Source: Streptomyces sp. NBC_00523 (lineage in GTDB: Bacteria > Actinomycetota > Actinomycetes > Streptomycetales > Streptomycetaceae). Taken from it: a DNA stretch of 64,000 nucleotides. Shown in pieces: positions 35,004 through 43,998 of the stretch; position 1 is the first letter of the stretch, and every line of letters begins with the position of its first letter. The DNA is taken from NCBI RefSeq assembly GCF_036346615.1, contig NZ_CP107836.1, positions 2,418,001 to 2,482,000 of the forward strand, read 5' to 3'. Both the position numbers and the translations under genes were made by a program. The notes beneath the pieces were generated by a model. The model was given only the letters and a program-made list of their open reading frames with translations. It made no database searches and was not told the DNA's origin.

Positions 35004-37157
35004 TCACGGCAGGCGGCCCTCCAGGGGCTCCTGCGGGGCGCGCAGAACGTCCATCAGGCGGTGCAGCCGGGGCGAGGCGGCCAGTTGCTCCAGGGTGACC
35101 GGGACGCCCTCCGCGTCGGCGACGGGCAGCCGCCAGTTGGGGTACTGGTCCCAGGTGCCCGGGAGGTTCTGCGGGCGGCGGTCGCCGACGGTGTCGGGCA
35201 GCCAGATCCCGGTCATCCGGGCGGGGGTGCGCAGCAGGAAGCGGTGGACGGCCTGGACGGCCGCCTCCTCGTCCCCGCCGCCGGGGAGCGCTCCGGCCGC
35301 GGGGAGCGCGGCGCCCTCGGGGAGCAGCCCGAGCCGGGTGAGCAGGGCCAGCCACTCGGCCGTGTCCGCGCCGTCCTCCCTCAGCTCCTCGTCCAGGGGG
35401 CGGGTGAGCAGGCCGAGGCGGTGGCGGAGCGTCACATGGTCGCCGGTCAGCCGGGCAGCCGTGGAGGGCAGGTCGTGGGTGGTCGCGGTGGCCAGGCAGT
35501 CCCGGCGCCACCGCTCGGGGGCCAGGGGGCGCCCGTCGCCCGGCCAGTCCCGCTCGAACCAGAGCACCGAGGTGCCGAGGACGCCGCGCCGGGCCAGCGC
35601 CTCGCGGACGCCGGGCTCGACCGTGCCCAGGTCCTCGCCCACGACGACGGTGCCGGCCCGGTGCGCCTCCAGGACCAGGACGGCGAGCATCGCCTCCGCG
35701 TCGTGCGCGACGTAGGTGCCCTCGGTGGGCGGGCGGCCCTCGGGCACCCACCAGAGCCGGAAGAGCCCCATCACGTGGTCGATGCGCAGGGCGCCCGCGT
35801 GGGCGAGGAGGCCGCGCAGCAGGCCGCGGAACGGGGCGTAGCCGGAGGCGGCGAGGGCGTCCGGGCGCCAGGGCGGCAGGCCCCAGTCCTGGCCGCGCGC
35901 GTTGAACGCGTCCGGGGGCGCGCCGACGGACATGCCGTGGGCGAAGGCGTCCTGCTGGGCCCAGGTGTCGGCACCGCCGGGGTGCACGCCGACCGCGAGG
36001 TCGTGGACGACGCCGACGGGCATCCCGGCCTCCCGGGCGGCGCGCTGGGCGTCGGCGAGCTGGGTGGCGGTCAGCCAGGCGAGCCGGCAGTGGTGGTCGA
36101 CCCGGTCCAGCAGCTCGGCCCGGGCGCGGGCGGTGGCGTCGGAGCGGGGGTCGCGCAGCTCCTCGGGCCAGCCGTGCCAGTCGGGGCCGTGCACCTCGGC
36201 GAGCGCGCACCACAGGGCGTGGTCCTCCAGGGCGCGGCCCCGGTCGGCGAGGAAGTCGCAGTACTCGGCGTGCCGGCCGGGGGTGAGGGGGACCGCGAGG
36301 ACCAGGTCGAGGGCCTGCCGCTTGAGGGCCCAGACGGCGTCCCGGTCGATGAGGGCGCCCTTGTCCAGGACGGCTTCCCGCAGCTCGGCGCCCTTGCGGC
36401 GGAGCGCGTCCAGCGCGACCGGGTCGGTCACCTGCCCGTACTCCGGGACGGACTCGACGCGCAGGTGCACGGGGTCGGGGAAGCGCCGGGAGGACGGGCG
36501 GTAGGGCGAGGGGTCGGTGGGGTCGCCGGGCACCGCCGCGTGCAGCGGGTTGACCTGGACGAACCCGGCGCCGAGGCGGCGGCCGGACCAGGACGCGAGG
36601 TCGGCGAGGTCACCGAGGTCGCCCATGCCCCAGGAGCGGGCGGAGAGCAGGGAGTAGAGCTGGACGAGGAAGCCGTGGGTGCGGGCGGGCGGCTGCGGCA
36701 CCCGGGCCGGGGCGACGACGAGCGTGCAGTCCTGCGGCTCGCGGCCCGGGGCGCGGGCGGTGAGCCGGTGCACCCCGAGCGGGGGTTCGGCCCACCAGGC
36801 GCTGCCCGGTCCGGCCGGATCAGGCCCCCCGGAGGGCACCCGCATCCGGGCCGGCTCCGCCTCCTCGGCGCCCTCCTCCAGCCGGACGGTCAGCTCCGTG
36901 CCGGGCGGCAGTCCGGTCAGCGCGGGCGGCAGCGGTTCACCGGACCACACCACCAGCGTGTCCGGGAACAGCCGGGTGCGGGCGGCCGACTCGGCGGCGG
37001 CGAGGGCGTCGCGTACCGCCTCGGGCGTCGTGGCGTCCACGCCGAGCGCGCCGAGCACGGCGACGACCGTGGCCTCGGGGACGGGCCCGGTGACGCCGGC
37101 GGACGGGGAGAAGGAGGTGGCGACGCCGTGCAGTGCGGCGAGCCGGGACAAGCCCAT
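35004..37157 (-). CDS. malQ: 4-alpha-glucanotransferase (amylomaltase)
   Basis: GH77 enzyme that transfers maltodextrin segments, in maltose and glycogen metabolism. It has 717 residues with an actinobacterial N-terminal extension (about 1-210). The barrel starts at SWGMGDLGDLADLASW. Catalytic blocks are RIDHVMGLFRLWWVPEG (nucleophile Asp), VVGEDLGTVEPGVREAL (acid/base Glu) and TTHDLPSTA (transition-state Asp). The ATG at 37157 directly abuts the stop of the 88-codon repeat ORF upstream, so the two may be translationally coupled. Confidence 0.93.
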   Translation of the reverse strand: MGLSRLAALHGVATSFSPSAGVTGPVPEATVVAVLGALGVDATTPEAVRDALAAAESAARTRLFPDTLVVWSGEPLPPALTGLPPGTELTVRLEEGAEEAEPARMRVPSGGPDPAGPGSAWWAEPPLGVHRLTARAPGREPQDCTLVVAPARVPQPPARTHGFLVQLYSLLSARSWGMGDLGDLADLASWSGRRLGAGFVQVNPLHAAVPGDPTDPSPYRPSSRRFPDPVHLRVESVPEYGQVTDPVALDALRRKGAELREAVLDKGALIDRDAVWALKRQALDLVLAVPLTPGRHAEYCDFLADRGRALEDHALWCALAEVHGPDWHGWPEELRDPRSDATARARAELLDRVDHHCRLAWLTATQLADAQRAAREAGMPVGVVHDLAVGVHPGGADTWAQQDAFAHGMSVGAPPDAFNARGQDWGLPPWRPDALAASGYAPFRGLLRGLLAHAGALRIDHVMGLFRLWWVPEGRPPTEGTYVAHDAEAMLAVLVLEAHRAGTVVVGEDLGTVEPGVREALARRGVLGTSVLWFERDWPGDGRPLAPERWRRDCLATATTHDLPSTAARLTGDHVTLRHRLGLLTRPLDEELREDGADTAEWLALLTRLGLLPEGAALPAAGALPGGGDEEAAVQAVHRFLLRTPARMTGIWLPDTVGDRRPQNLPGTWDQYPNWRLPVADAEGVPVTLEQLAASPRLHRLMDVLRAPQEPLEGRLP

Positions 37158-37424
37158 TCAGACTCCTGGGGACTCCGTGCCCCATGCGCAGCCGGACGCG
37201 GCCGGTTCGCTGGTCAGCGGGGCGAGGACGGCGAGCGGCGGCTCGCTGGTCAGGGGGGTGGCCTCGGCGAGCGGGGGCTCGCTGGTCAGGGGTATGGCGT
37301 CGGCGAGCGGTGCTTCGCTCGTGAGCGGGCCGGGCACGGTGGCGGGGCAGGCGCTGATCAGCGGGGCGGGACCGGATGCCTGTTTGGAGAGGGCGGAGAG
37401 CGGGCGCTGCGCGATGGCGGGCAT
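37158..37424 (-). CDS. 88-residue repeat protein abutting malQ
   Basis: I do not recognise this gene. It has an excellent AGGAGG ribosome site 5 nt before ATG 37424, and its stop touches the malQ start. Residues 33-80 are four 12-residue repeats starting PLTSE (PLTSEAPLADAI, PLTSEPPLAEAT, PLTSEPPLAVLA, PLTSEPAASGCA). The N-terminal 32 residues are mildly hydrophobic, and two cysteines are present (26 and 79). There is no signal peptide or membrane helix. It could be a leader peptide that couples malQ translation, a small repetitive secreted or modified peptide, or a poorly constrained frame. The ribosome site favours translation. Confidence 0.5.
   Translation of the reverse strand: MPAIAQRPLSALSKQASGPAPLISACPATVPGPLTSEAPLADAIPLTSEPPLAEATPLTSEPPLAVLAPLTSEPAASGCAWGTESPGV
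37185..37328 (-). repeat. Four 36-bp tandem repeats upstream of malQ
   Basis: Period of 36 bp, in frame. On the plus strand units look like GGCGAGCGG followed by GCTCGCTGGTCAGGGG. The two middle units are nearly identical and the outer two diverged. They encode the PLTSE repeats of the 88-residue ORF. Confidence 0.8.
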
Positions 37425-37738
37425 GGTGGCCTCCTGGCCGTGGAGAACAGGACAGTGACGGCCTACCCAGCGGACGCCGCCGCAGACGTAGGCGTTACGA
37501 CAACGAGTTCAACGTGCTCCGGGTCACATTCCGTTCCCGGAGAGCCGGTTGCCCGCAAGACGTTCGCCTTTTTCGGCCATTCGGCGCTGTCTTTCGCGTA
37601 TCGCCCCGCCGCACGCGCCCCGTTCATCACATCGGTCACATCAGGGCATTTCCGTACCGAACGCCTCGCGCATTGACACCCTCGCGCGCGGGGTGGTGGG
37701 CTCGGAGGCCATCGGCCGGGGCGAGGGGAGAGACAGGG
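37425..37738. other. Divergent promoter region, no gene seen
   Basis: 314 bp between the malQ operon and the GH84 gene. The part at 37480-37660 is less GC-rich than coding DNA, consistent with two divergent promoters. I found no clear MalR-type operator by eye. Confidence 0.5.
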
Positions 37739-40700
37739 ATGCGGCTCAGTGGGAGGACGCGGGCGACGGCCGTCGCCGTGGCCGTGCTCGGCGGGCTGCT
37801 CGCCACCGGGGCCCCGGCCGCGCTCGCCGCTCCCCCGGACCCGGCGTCCAGGTCAGCGGCGGACCGGAGCCGTGCGGCGGACTCCGCGCTCCCCGCCGTG
37901 TGGCCGCGCCCGCAGAGCATGGCGGCGGCCGGGCCGGCCGTCGCCCTGGGCCGCGAGGTCACCCTGATCGCGGACCCGGCGGCCGATCCGTACGCCGTGA
38001 AGGCGCTGCGCGCGGTCCTGGCGGACGCCGGGGTGCGCACGGTCCACGAGGCGCTGCCGGGCGCCGGTCCGGTCCTGCGGCTGGGCGGCGACGGGGCGGC
38101 GGACGCGCTGCGCGGCCTGGGCGCCCCGGACCGCGCGGATCTCCCGGCGGGCGGTTACCGGCTGGCGGCCGGGCGGGTCGCGAAGCGGGACACGGTGGCG
38201 GTCGAGGGCGTCGGCGAGGACGGGCTGTTCCACGCGGTGCAGACGCTGCGCCGGCTGGTCCGGGGCGGGAAGGTCGCCGGGGTCACCGTCCGGGACTGGC
38301 CGGCCACCGCCGTACGCGGACTGACCGAGGGGTTCTACGGGCAGCCGTGGAGCCAGGAGGACCGGCTCGCGCAGCTCGGCTTCCTGGGACGCACCAAGCA
38401 GAACCGCTATCTGTACGCGGCGGGCGACGACCCGTACCGCCAGGCCCGCTGGCGCGACCCGTACCCGGCGGCGCGCAAGGCGGACTTCCGGGCGCTGGCG
38501 GAGCGGGCCGGAGCCGAGCACGTGACGCTCGGCTGGGCGGTGGCGCCGGGTCAGGCCATGTGCCTGTCGTCGGACCGCGACCTCAAGGCGCTGAACCGCA
38601 AGATCGACGCGATGTGGGACCTGGGGGTGCGGGTCTTCCAGGTGCAGTTCCAGGACGTCAGCTACAGCGAGTGGCACTGCGCCGCCGACGCGGACACCTT
38701 CGGCAGCGGCCCCGCGGCGGCGGCCCGCGCGCAGGCCCGCGTCGTGAACGGCGTGGCCCGGCACCTGGCCCAGCGCCACCCGGACGCCCTGCCGCTGTCG
38801 GTGATGCCGACCGAGTACTACCAGGACGGCACGACGGCGTACCGCACGGCGCTGGCCCGGGAGCTGGCGGACGGGGTCGAGGTCGCCTGGACGGGCGTCG
38901 GCGTCGTGCCGAGGACCATCACCGGCGGGGAACTGGCCGGGGCGCGCGCCGCGTTCCGGCACCCGCTGGTGACCATGGACAACTACCCGGTCAACGACTA
39001 CGCGCAGGACCGGATCTTCCTCGGCCCGTACACCGGCCGGGACCCGGCGGTGGCGTCCGGTTCGGCGGCGCTGCTGGCCAACGCGATGGAGCAGCCCGCC
39101 GCCTCCCGCATCCCGCTCTTCACGGCCGCCGACTTCGCGTGGAACCCGAGGGGCTACGACTCCGCGAAGTCCTGGGAGGCCGCGATCGACGACCTCGCGG
39201 GCGGCGACGGCCGGAGCGGCGGTGCGCTGCGGGCGCTCGCGGGCAACAGCGCGGGCTCCGTGCTCGGCTCCACCGAGTCCGCGTATCTGCGGCCGCTGAT
39301 CGCCGCGTTCCGCGAGGCGTACGCGGACGGCGACGGCAGGGCGCTCGACGCGGCGGCGGACCGGCTGCGGGACGCGTTCGGCGAGATGCGGGCGGCCCCG
39401 GCGCGGCTCGCGGGCGTCGCCGGGGGCCGGCTCGGGGCCGAGGTCCGCCCGTGGAGCGCGCAGCTGTCCCGCTACGGCCACGCGGGCGAGCTGGCCGTGG
39501 ACCTGCTGTGCGCTCAGGCCCGGGGCGACGGGGCCGCCGCCTGGCGGGCGTCCCTGGCGCTGGACCAGGTCCGGAAGGACATCGCGGCAGGCGGCGCGAA
39601 GGTCGGCGAGGGCGTGCTCGACCCGTTCCTCGACGGGGTCCGCGAGGAGGCCCGCTCCTGGACCGGCAGGGACCGGCCGGGCGGCAAGGTGTCGAAGGCG
39701 CCGGGCAGCTATACGGTGCGGCTCGACCGGGCCCGCCCGCTGGAGGCGGTCACCGCGACGACCGTGCCGGACGACGGGGCGGCGGTGGGCGCGACGGTCC
39801 AGGCGCATGTGCCCGGCGAGGGGTGGCGCGCGCTCGGCCCGCTGTCGGCGGGCGGGTGGACCCAGGCGGCGGGCGAGGGGGTGCGGGCCGACGCGGTCCG
39901 GATCAGCTGGCCGGCCGCGACCCCGCTGGCGGCCGGGGCCCCGCCCCTGATCATCCCGCCGCTGGCCGGGGCGTCCGTCCGCGCGGGGACCGCCCCGGAT
40001 GTGCGCTCCCTGGTGCCCTGGTTCGGCGACGAGCCGGCCGCCCGGCTGGACCTGGCGCGCGGCGAGACGGACGCGGTCATCGGCGGCGGGCCGCAGGAGG
40101 TCCGGGCCCGGCTGTCCGGCCGCCGCCCGGCCGAGGTGCGCGGCCGGCTGACCGCGAAGGCCCCCGCGGGCATCGAGGTCCGGGTGCCGAAGCGTACGAC
40201 CGTGCCGCGCGGGACGCGGACCGAGGTCCCGGTGGAGATCACGGTCCCCGAGGACACCCCGGCCGGCGAGTACGAGGTGCCGTTCACCTTCGGGGACGAG
40301 CGGACCACGCTGACCGTGCGGGCCTACCCGCGCACCGCCGGGCCCGACCTGCTGCGCGGGGCCACCGCCTCCTCGTCGGGCGACGAGACCGCCGACTTCC
40401 CGGCGGCCGCCGCGTCCGACGGCGATCCGGAGACCCGATGGTCCTCCCCGGCGGAGGACGGGTCGTGGTGGCAGGCGGAACTGCCCGCCCCGGTCCGCCT
40501 CGGCAAGCTGGAGCTGCGCTGGCAGGACGCGTACGCCTCGCGCTACCGCGTCCAGGTCTCCTCGGACGGCCGCACCTGGCGCACCGCCGCGACCGTCCGC
40601 GAGGGCGAGGGCGGCCGCGAGTCGGTGCGGATGGACGCGAAGGACACCCGGTTCGTGCGCGTGGTGGGCGACGAGCGGGCCACGAAGTACGGGATCTCGC

Positions 40701-40741
40701 TCTGGTCGGCCGCGGCGTACGCGGTGGCGGAGGACGGCTGA
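37739..40741 (+). CDS. Secreted GH84-type beta-N-acetylhexosaminidase with C-terminal F5/8-type domain
   Basis: An extracellular enzyme of 1000 residues. The signal peptide is RTRATAVAVAVLGGLLATGAPAALA. A GH20b-like N-domain (about 50-185, VWPRPQSM and GLFHAVQTL) leads into the GH84 barrel with RGLTEGFYGQPWSQEDRL, MPTEYYQDG and TMDNYPVNDY. At the catalytic pair, where the family has Asp-Asp, this protein reads QFQDVSYSEW (Gln305-Asp306). A C-terminal discoidin-type carbohydrate-binding domain (about 870-1000) has ASDGDPETRWSSP and DGRTWRTAATV. ATG 37739 has GAGGGGAG upstream. It probably acts on GlcNAc-containing glycans (chitin, hyaluronan or glycoprotein); exact substrate unknown. Confidence 0.83.
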   Translation: MRLSGRTRATAVAVAVLGGLLATGAPAALAAPPDPASRSAADRSRAADSALPAVWPRPQSMAAAGPAVALGREVTLIADPAADPYAVKALRAVLADAGVRTVHEALPGAGPVLRLGGDGAADALRGLGAPDRADLPAGGYRLAAGRVAKRDTVAVEGVGEDGLFHAVQTLRRLVRGGKVAGVTVRDWPATAVRGLTEGFYGQPWSQEDRLAQLGFLGRTKQNRYLYAAGDDPYRQARWRDPYPAARKADFRALAERAGAEHVTLGWAVAPGQAMCLSSDRDLKALNRKIDAMWDLGVRVFQVQFQDVSYSEWHCAADADTFGSGPAAAARAQARVVNGVARHLAQRHPDALPLSVMPTEYYQDGTTAYRTALARELADGVEVAWTGVGVVPRTITGGELAGARAAFRHPLVTMDNYPVNDYAQDRIFLGPYTGRDPAVASGSAALLANAMEQPAASRIPLFTAADFAWNPRGYDSAKSWEAAIDDLAGGDGRSGGALRALAGNSAGSVLGSTESAYLRPLIAAFREAYADGDGRALDAAADRLRDAFGEMRAAPARLAGVAGGRLGAEVRPWSAQLSRYGHAGELAVDLLCAQARGDGAAAWRASLALDQVRKDIAAGGAKVGEGVLDPFLDGVREEARSWTGRDRPGGKVSKAPGSYTVRLDRARPLEAVTATTVPDDGAAVGATVQAHVPGEGWRALGPLSAGGWTQAAGEGVRADAVRISWPAATPLAAGAPPLIIPPLAGASVRAGTAPDVRSLVPWFGDEPAARLDLARGETDAVIGGGPQEVRARLSGRRPAEVRGRLTAKAPAGIEVRVPKRTTVPRGTRTEVPVEITVPEDTPAGEYEVPFTFGDERTTLTVRAYPRTAGPDLLRGATASSSGDETADFPAAAASDGDPETRWSSPAEDGSWWQAELPAPVRLGKLELRWQDAYASRYRVQVSSDGRTWRTAATVREGEGGRESVRMDAKDTRFVRVVGDERATKYGISLWSAAAYAVAEDG

Positions 40742-40807
40742 GGGGCGGGGCCGGGCGCGCCTGGATCCCGGTGCGGCGGACCGCCCCGGAAACAGACAGG
40801 CCCGGTC

Positions 40808-41344
40808 TCAGGCTGAGATGCCGTCGATCCGGGCCATCGCGTCGTCCGCGCCGAACGGTTGCAGATAGGGCAGCCAGCGCGGGTCGCGGTGCCCCGTGCC
40901 GATGATCCGCCAGGCCAGTCCGGTCGGCGGGGCGGGCTGCTGGTGCAGCCGCCAGCCGAGCTCGGGCAGATGGCGGTCGGCCTTGACGTGGTTGCAGCGG
41001 CGGCAGGCCGCCACCACGTTGTCCCAGGCGTGTTGGCCGCCACGGCTGCGCGGGATGACGTGGTCGACGCTGGTCGCGGCGGCCCCGCAGTACATGCAGC
41101 GCCCGCCGTCCCTGGCGAACAGGGCCCGCCGGGTCAGCGGCACCGGACCCCGGTAGGGGACGCGGACGAACCGCTTGAGCCGGACGACGCTGGGGGCCGG
41201 GACGACCCGGGTTTCGCTGTGCATGAGGGCGCCGGACTCCTCAAGACAGATGGCCTTGTTCTCGAGGACGAGGACGAGTGCGCGGCGGAGCGGTACGACG
41301 CCGAGCGGCTCGTACGACGCGTTGAGAACCAGGACATGCGGCAC
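40808..41344 (-). CDS. HNH endonuclease
   Basis: A 178-residue HNH-family nuclease conserved in actinobacteria. The core is RDGGRCMYCGAAATSVDHVIPRSRGG, then NVVAACRRCNHVKADR, giving the two CxxC zinc pairs plus the DH and N residues of the HNH motif. The N-terminal MPHVLVLNASYEPLGVVPLRRALVLV is typical of this chromosomal group. It is not linked to a phage or restriction system here. Its role is unknown, perhaps DNA repair or degradation. It is convergent with the GH84 gene and divergent from mscS. Confidence 0.87.
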   Translation of the reverse strand: MPHVLVLNASYEPLGVVPLRRALVLVLENKAICLEESGALMHSETRVVPAPSVVRLKRFVRVPYRGPVPLTRRALFARDGGRCMYCGAAATSVDHVIPRSRGGQHAWDNVVAACRRCNHVKADRHLPELGWRLHQQPAPPTGLAWRIIGTGHRDPRWLPYLQPFGADDAMARIDGISA

Positions 41345-41537
41345 GTATGCCTCCTTGTACGCCGGCGGCGCGTGGCTCGCGCCGGGACGATCTCCGCTCC
41401 CAGTCTCCCCTCACGCCTGGTCGGAGCGCCACCACGTACGGGTAACGGGCCGGAAGGAATTTTTCCCGCACGGGTCCCCCGTTAGTGTGGTTGTTCAGCG
41501 CTCTTCCGCTCAGCGCCCGCCCCCTGGAGGTCTCGCC

Positions 41538-42593
41538 GTGTCCCTGTCCGCCCTGTTGGCCGCAGCCCCGTCACCCGAGCCGGGCGGCTCGCTGGACGAA
41601 GCCGCGAAGCAGGCGGGAGACGCCGCGGGCTGGGTGGAGGAGAACTGGTCCACCTGGCTGAACACGGGGCTGCGGATCGTCCTCATCGCGGCCGTCGCGA
41701 TCGTTCTGCGCCATCTGGTCCGCCGCGCCCTGAGCAAGTTCATCGAACGGATGAACCGCAGCGCGCAGGCCGTCCAGGGCACCGCGCTGGGCAGTCTCCT
41801 GGTCAACGCGGAGCGCCGCCGCCAGCGGTCGGAGGCGATCGGCTCGGTGCTCCGTTCGGTCGCCTCGTTCCTGATTCTGGGCACCGCGGCGCTGATGATC
41901 CTGGGCGCGTTCCAGATCAATCTGGCCCCGTTGCTCGCCTCCGCCGGGGTCGCCGGCGTCGCGCTCGGCTTCGGCGCCCGCAACCTGGTCACCGACTTCC
42001 TGTCCGGGGTCTTCATGATCCTGGAGGACCAGTACGGGGTCGGCGACCAGATCGACGCGGGCGTCGCCTCCGGCGAGGTCATCGAGGTGGGCCTGCGCGT
42101 CACCAAGCTGCGCGGTGAGAACGGCGCGATCTGGTACGTCCGCAACGGCGAGGTCAAGCGGATCGGCAACCTCAGCCAGGGCTGGTCCACGGCGGGCGTC
42201 GACGTCCAGGTCCGCCCGACGGAGGACCTGGAGAAGATCCGCGCGGTGATCACCGAGGCCGCCCAGGAGATGGCCAAGGAGGATCCCTGGACCGAGCGGC
42301 TGTGGGGCCCGGTGGAGATCCTGGGCCTGGACACGGTGCTGCTGGACTCGATGACGGTCCGGGTGAGCGCGAAGACCATGCCGGGCGAGGCGGCCGGTGT
42401 GGAGCGCGAGCTGCGCTGGCGCATCAAGGTGGCCCTGGACACGGCGGGCATCAGCATGGTGACCGGCACCCCGGAGGAGGCCGCGGAGGGCGCCGACCCC
42501 ACGGCCGGGATGGCCGCCCCGTCCGCGTACGCCTCGGCGACCTCCCCGCAGTCGCTCGCCACGACCCCGATCCCGCCGAGCACCACGAAGTAG
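41538..42593 (+). CDS. Small-conductance mechanosensitive channel (MscS family)
   Basis: A tension-gated inner membrane channel that releases solutes at hypo-osmotic shock. The 351-residue protein has three hydrophobic helices: about 48-65, 105-130, and the pore helix ASAGVAGVALGFGARNLVTDFLSG with its Gly/Ala packing. The beta domain follows (YGVGDQIDAG), then the C-terminal cage (RVTKLRGENGAIWYVRNGEVKRIGN). GTG 41538 has TGGAGG upstream, so the longer frame from 41175 is not used. The C-terminal 30 residues are low-complexity Ser/Thr/Pro. Confidence 0.9.
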   Translation: MSLSALLAAAPSPEPGGSLDEAAKQAGDAAGWVEENWSTWLNTGLRIVLIAAVAIVLRHLVRRALSKFIERMNRSAQAVQGTALGSLLVNAERRRQRSEAIGSVLRSVASFLILGTAALMILGAFQINLAPLLASAGVAGVALGFGARNLVTDFLSGVFMILEDQYGVGDQIDAGVASGEVIEVGLRVTKLRGENGAIWYVRNGEVKRIGNLSQGWSTAGVDVQVRPTEDLEKIRAVITEAAQEMAKEDPWTERLWGPVEILGLDTVLLDSMTVRVSAKTMPGEAAGVERELRWRIKVALDTAGISMVTGTPEEAAEGADPTAGMAAPSAYASATSPQSLATTPIPPSTTK

Positions 42594-42681
42594 CCCGCCC
42601 GGCCCGGTAACGCTTTGGTTGCCACCGGGGGTCAGGTCATTGACGCCCCGGTGGCCCGGGCCCTACCTTCCTCTCACCGAA

Positions 42682-42696
42682 TAGGAAACTTTCCTA
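42682..42696. promoter_or_regulatory. Putative CsnR operator
   Basis: TAGGAAA-C-TTTCCTA, a perfect 15-bp palindrome 24 bp before the csnR start. It matches the AGGAAA/TTTCCT half-sites I recall for CsnR, the ROK-family repressor of chitosanase and csn genes in Streptomyces. Repressor binding here would block the csnR-csnEFGHK transcript until glucosamine oligosaccharides appear. Confidence 0.72.
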
Positions 42697-42720
42697 ACAG
42701 AGGGGCAGGTGCCACGCTCA

Positions 42721-43937
42721 TGGCCGGAAACACGCCGGGCACACCCAGCGTCCTGCGCGCCATGAACGACCGTGCCGCTCTGGATCTGCTCCTGGAGCAC
42801 GGTCCCCTGTCGCGGACCCGGATCGGGAAGCTCACCGGGCTCTCCAAGCCCACCGCCTCCCAGCTGCTGGCCCGCCTCGAAGCCGCCGGGCTCGTCGTCG
42901 CCACCGGCACCGCCGCCGGGCGCCCCGGCCCCAACGCCCAGCTGTACGCGGTCAACGCCTCGGCCGCCCATGTCGCCGGGCTCGATGTGAACGCCCACCG
43001 GATCGTCGCCGCCGTCGCCGATGTGACCGGCGAGACGGTCGGGGAGTTCGAGCTGCGGACCCCCGGGCGGCGCGCCGACAGCGTGGTGCGCGAGGTGACC
43101 GAGGCGCTGGACGGCGCGGTCGCGGCCGCCGGGCTGACCCGGGCCGCCGTGCACCGGGTGGTCATCGGCACCCCGGGCGCCTTCGACCCGAACACGGGCC
43201 GGCTGCGGTACGCCTCGCACCTGCCGGGCTGGCACTCCACCACGCTGCTCGACGAGCTGGCGGCGGTGCTGCCGATGCCCGTCGAGTACGAGAACGACGT
43301 CAACCTCGTCGCGGTGGCCGAGCAGCGGAGCGGGGCGGCCCGGGGCCACGACGACTTCGTGCTCCTGTGGAACGAGGAGGGCCTGGGCGCCGCCCTCGTC
43401 ATCAACGGCCGGCTGCACCGGGGCTTCACCGGGGGCGCCGGCGAGGTCGGCTTCCTGCCGGTGCCGGGGGCGCCGCTGGTCCGCCAGGTCACCAAGGCCA
43501 ACGCGGGCGGCTTCCAGGAGCTGGCGGGCGCCCAGGTGCTGGCGCGGCTGGCCCGGGAGCTGGGCATCGAGGACGCGCCGGGCTCCGGCACCCATCACGA
43601 GGTCGGCGCCGAGCTGGTGGGCCGGGCCGCCGAGGCCGCGGAGCGGGGCGAGGCGGGGCCGTACACCGCGCTGCTCGACCGGTTCGCCACCGGCCTCGCG
43701 ACCGGCCTGGCCTCCCTGGTCGCCGTCCTCGACCCCGAGATCGTCGTGCTCTCCGGCGAGCTGTTCGCGCGCGGCGGGGAGCAGCTGCGCGCCCGGGTCG
43801 CGGCCGAGCTGGCCGAGCTCGCCGCGTCCAGGCCCCGGCTGCTCGCCGGGGACGTCACCCGACGGCCCGTTCTGCGCGGCGCGCTGGAGAGCGCGCTGGC
43901 CACCACCCGCGACGAAGTGTTCGACACCTCACGCTGA
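42721..43937 (+). CDS. csnR: ROK-family repressor CsnR
   Basis: Transcriptional repressor of the chitosan oligosaccharide operon, 405 residues. The N-terminal winged helix (about 12-75, LDLLLEHGPLSRTRIGKLTGLSKPTASQLLARLEAAGLV) binds DNA. The ROK domain follows with AHVAGLDVNAHRIVAAVADV, RVVIGTPGAFDPNTGRLRYA, YENDVNLVAVAE and GGAGEVGFLP. The typical ROK zinc-cysteine motif is absent, as expected for the regulator subgroup lacking it. I chose ATG 42721 because a start further left (42615) would run through the palindromic operator. The name rests on operon order and the operator. csnEFGHK follow on the same strand. Confidence 0.82.
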
Positions 43938-43998
43938 CCTCTCTCACCTTCCTTCCGTCCGTCCCTTGCTGCCCACCGCTTCACCGGGAGACACCACC

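Noticed and set aside
35061..37676. 871-codon plus-strand open frame
   Set aside because: Antisense shadow of malQ extending through the divergent promoter.
41175..41537. N-terminal extension of the MscS channel in the open frame
   Set aside because: It crosses the divergent HNH gene and its promoter; a good ribosome site marks GTG 41538.
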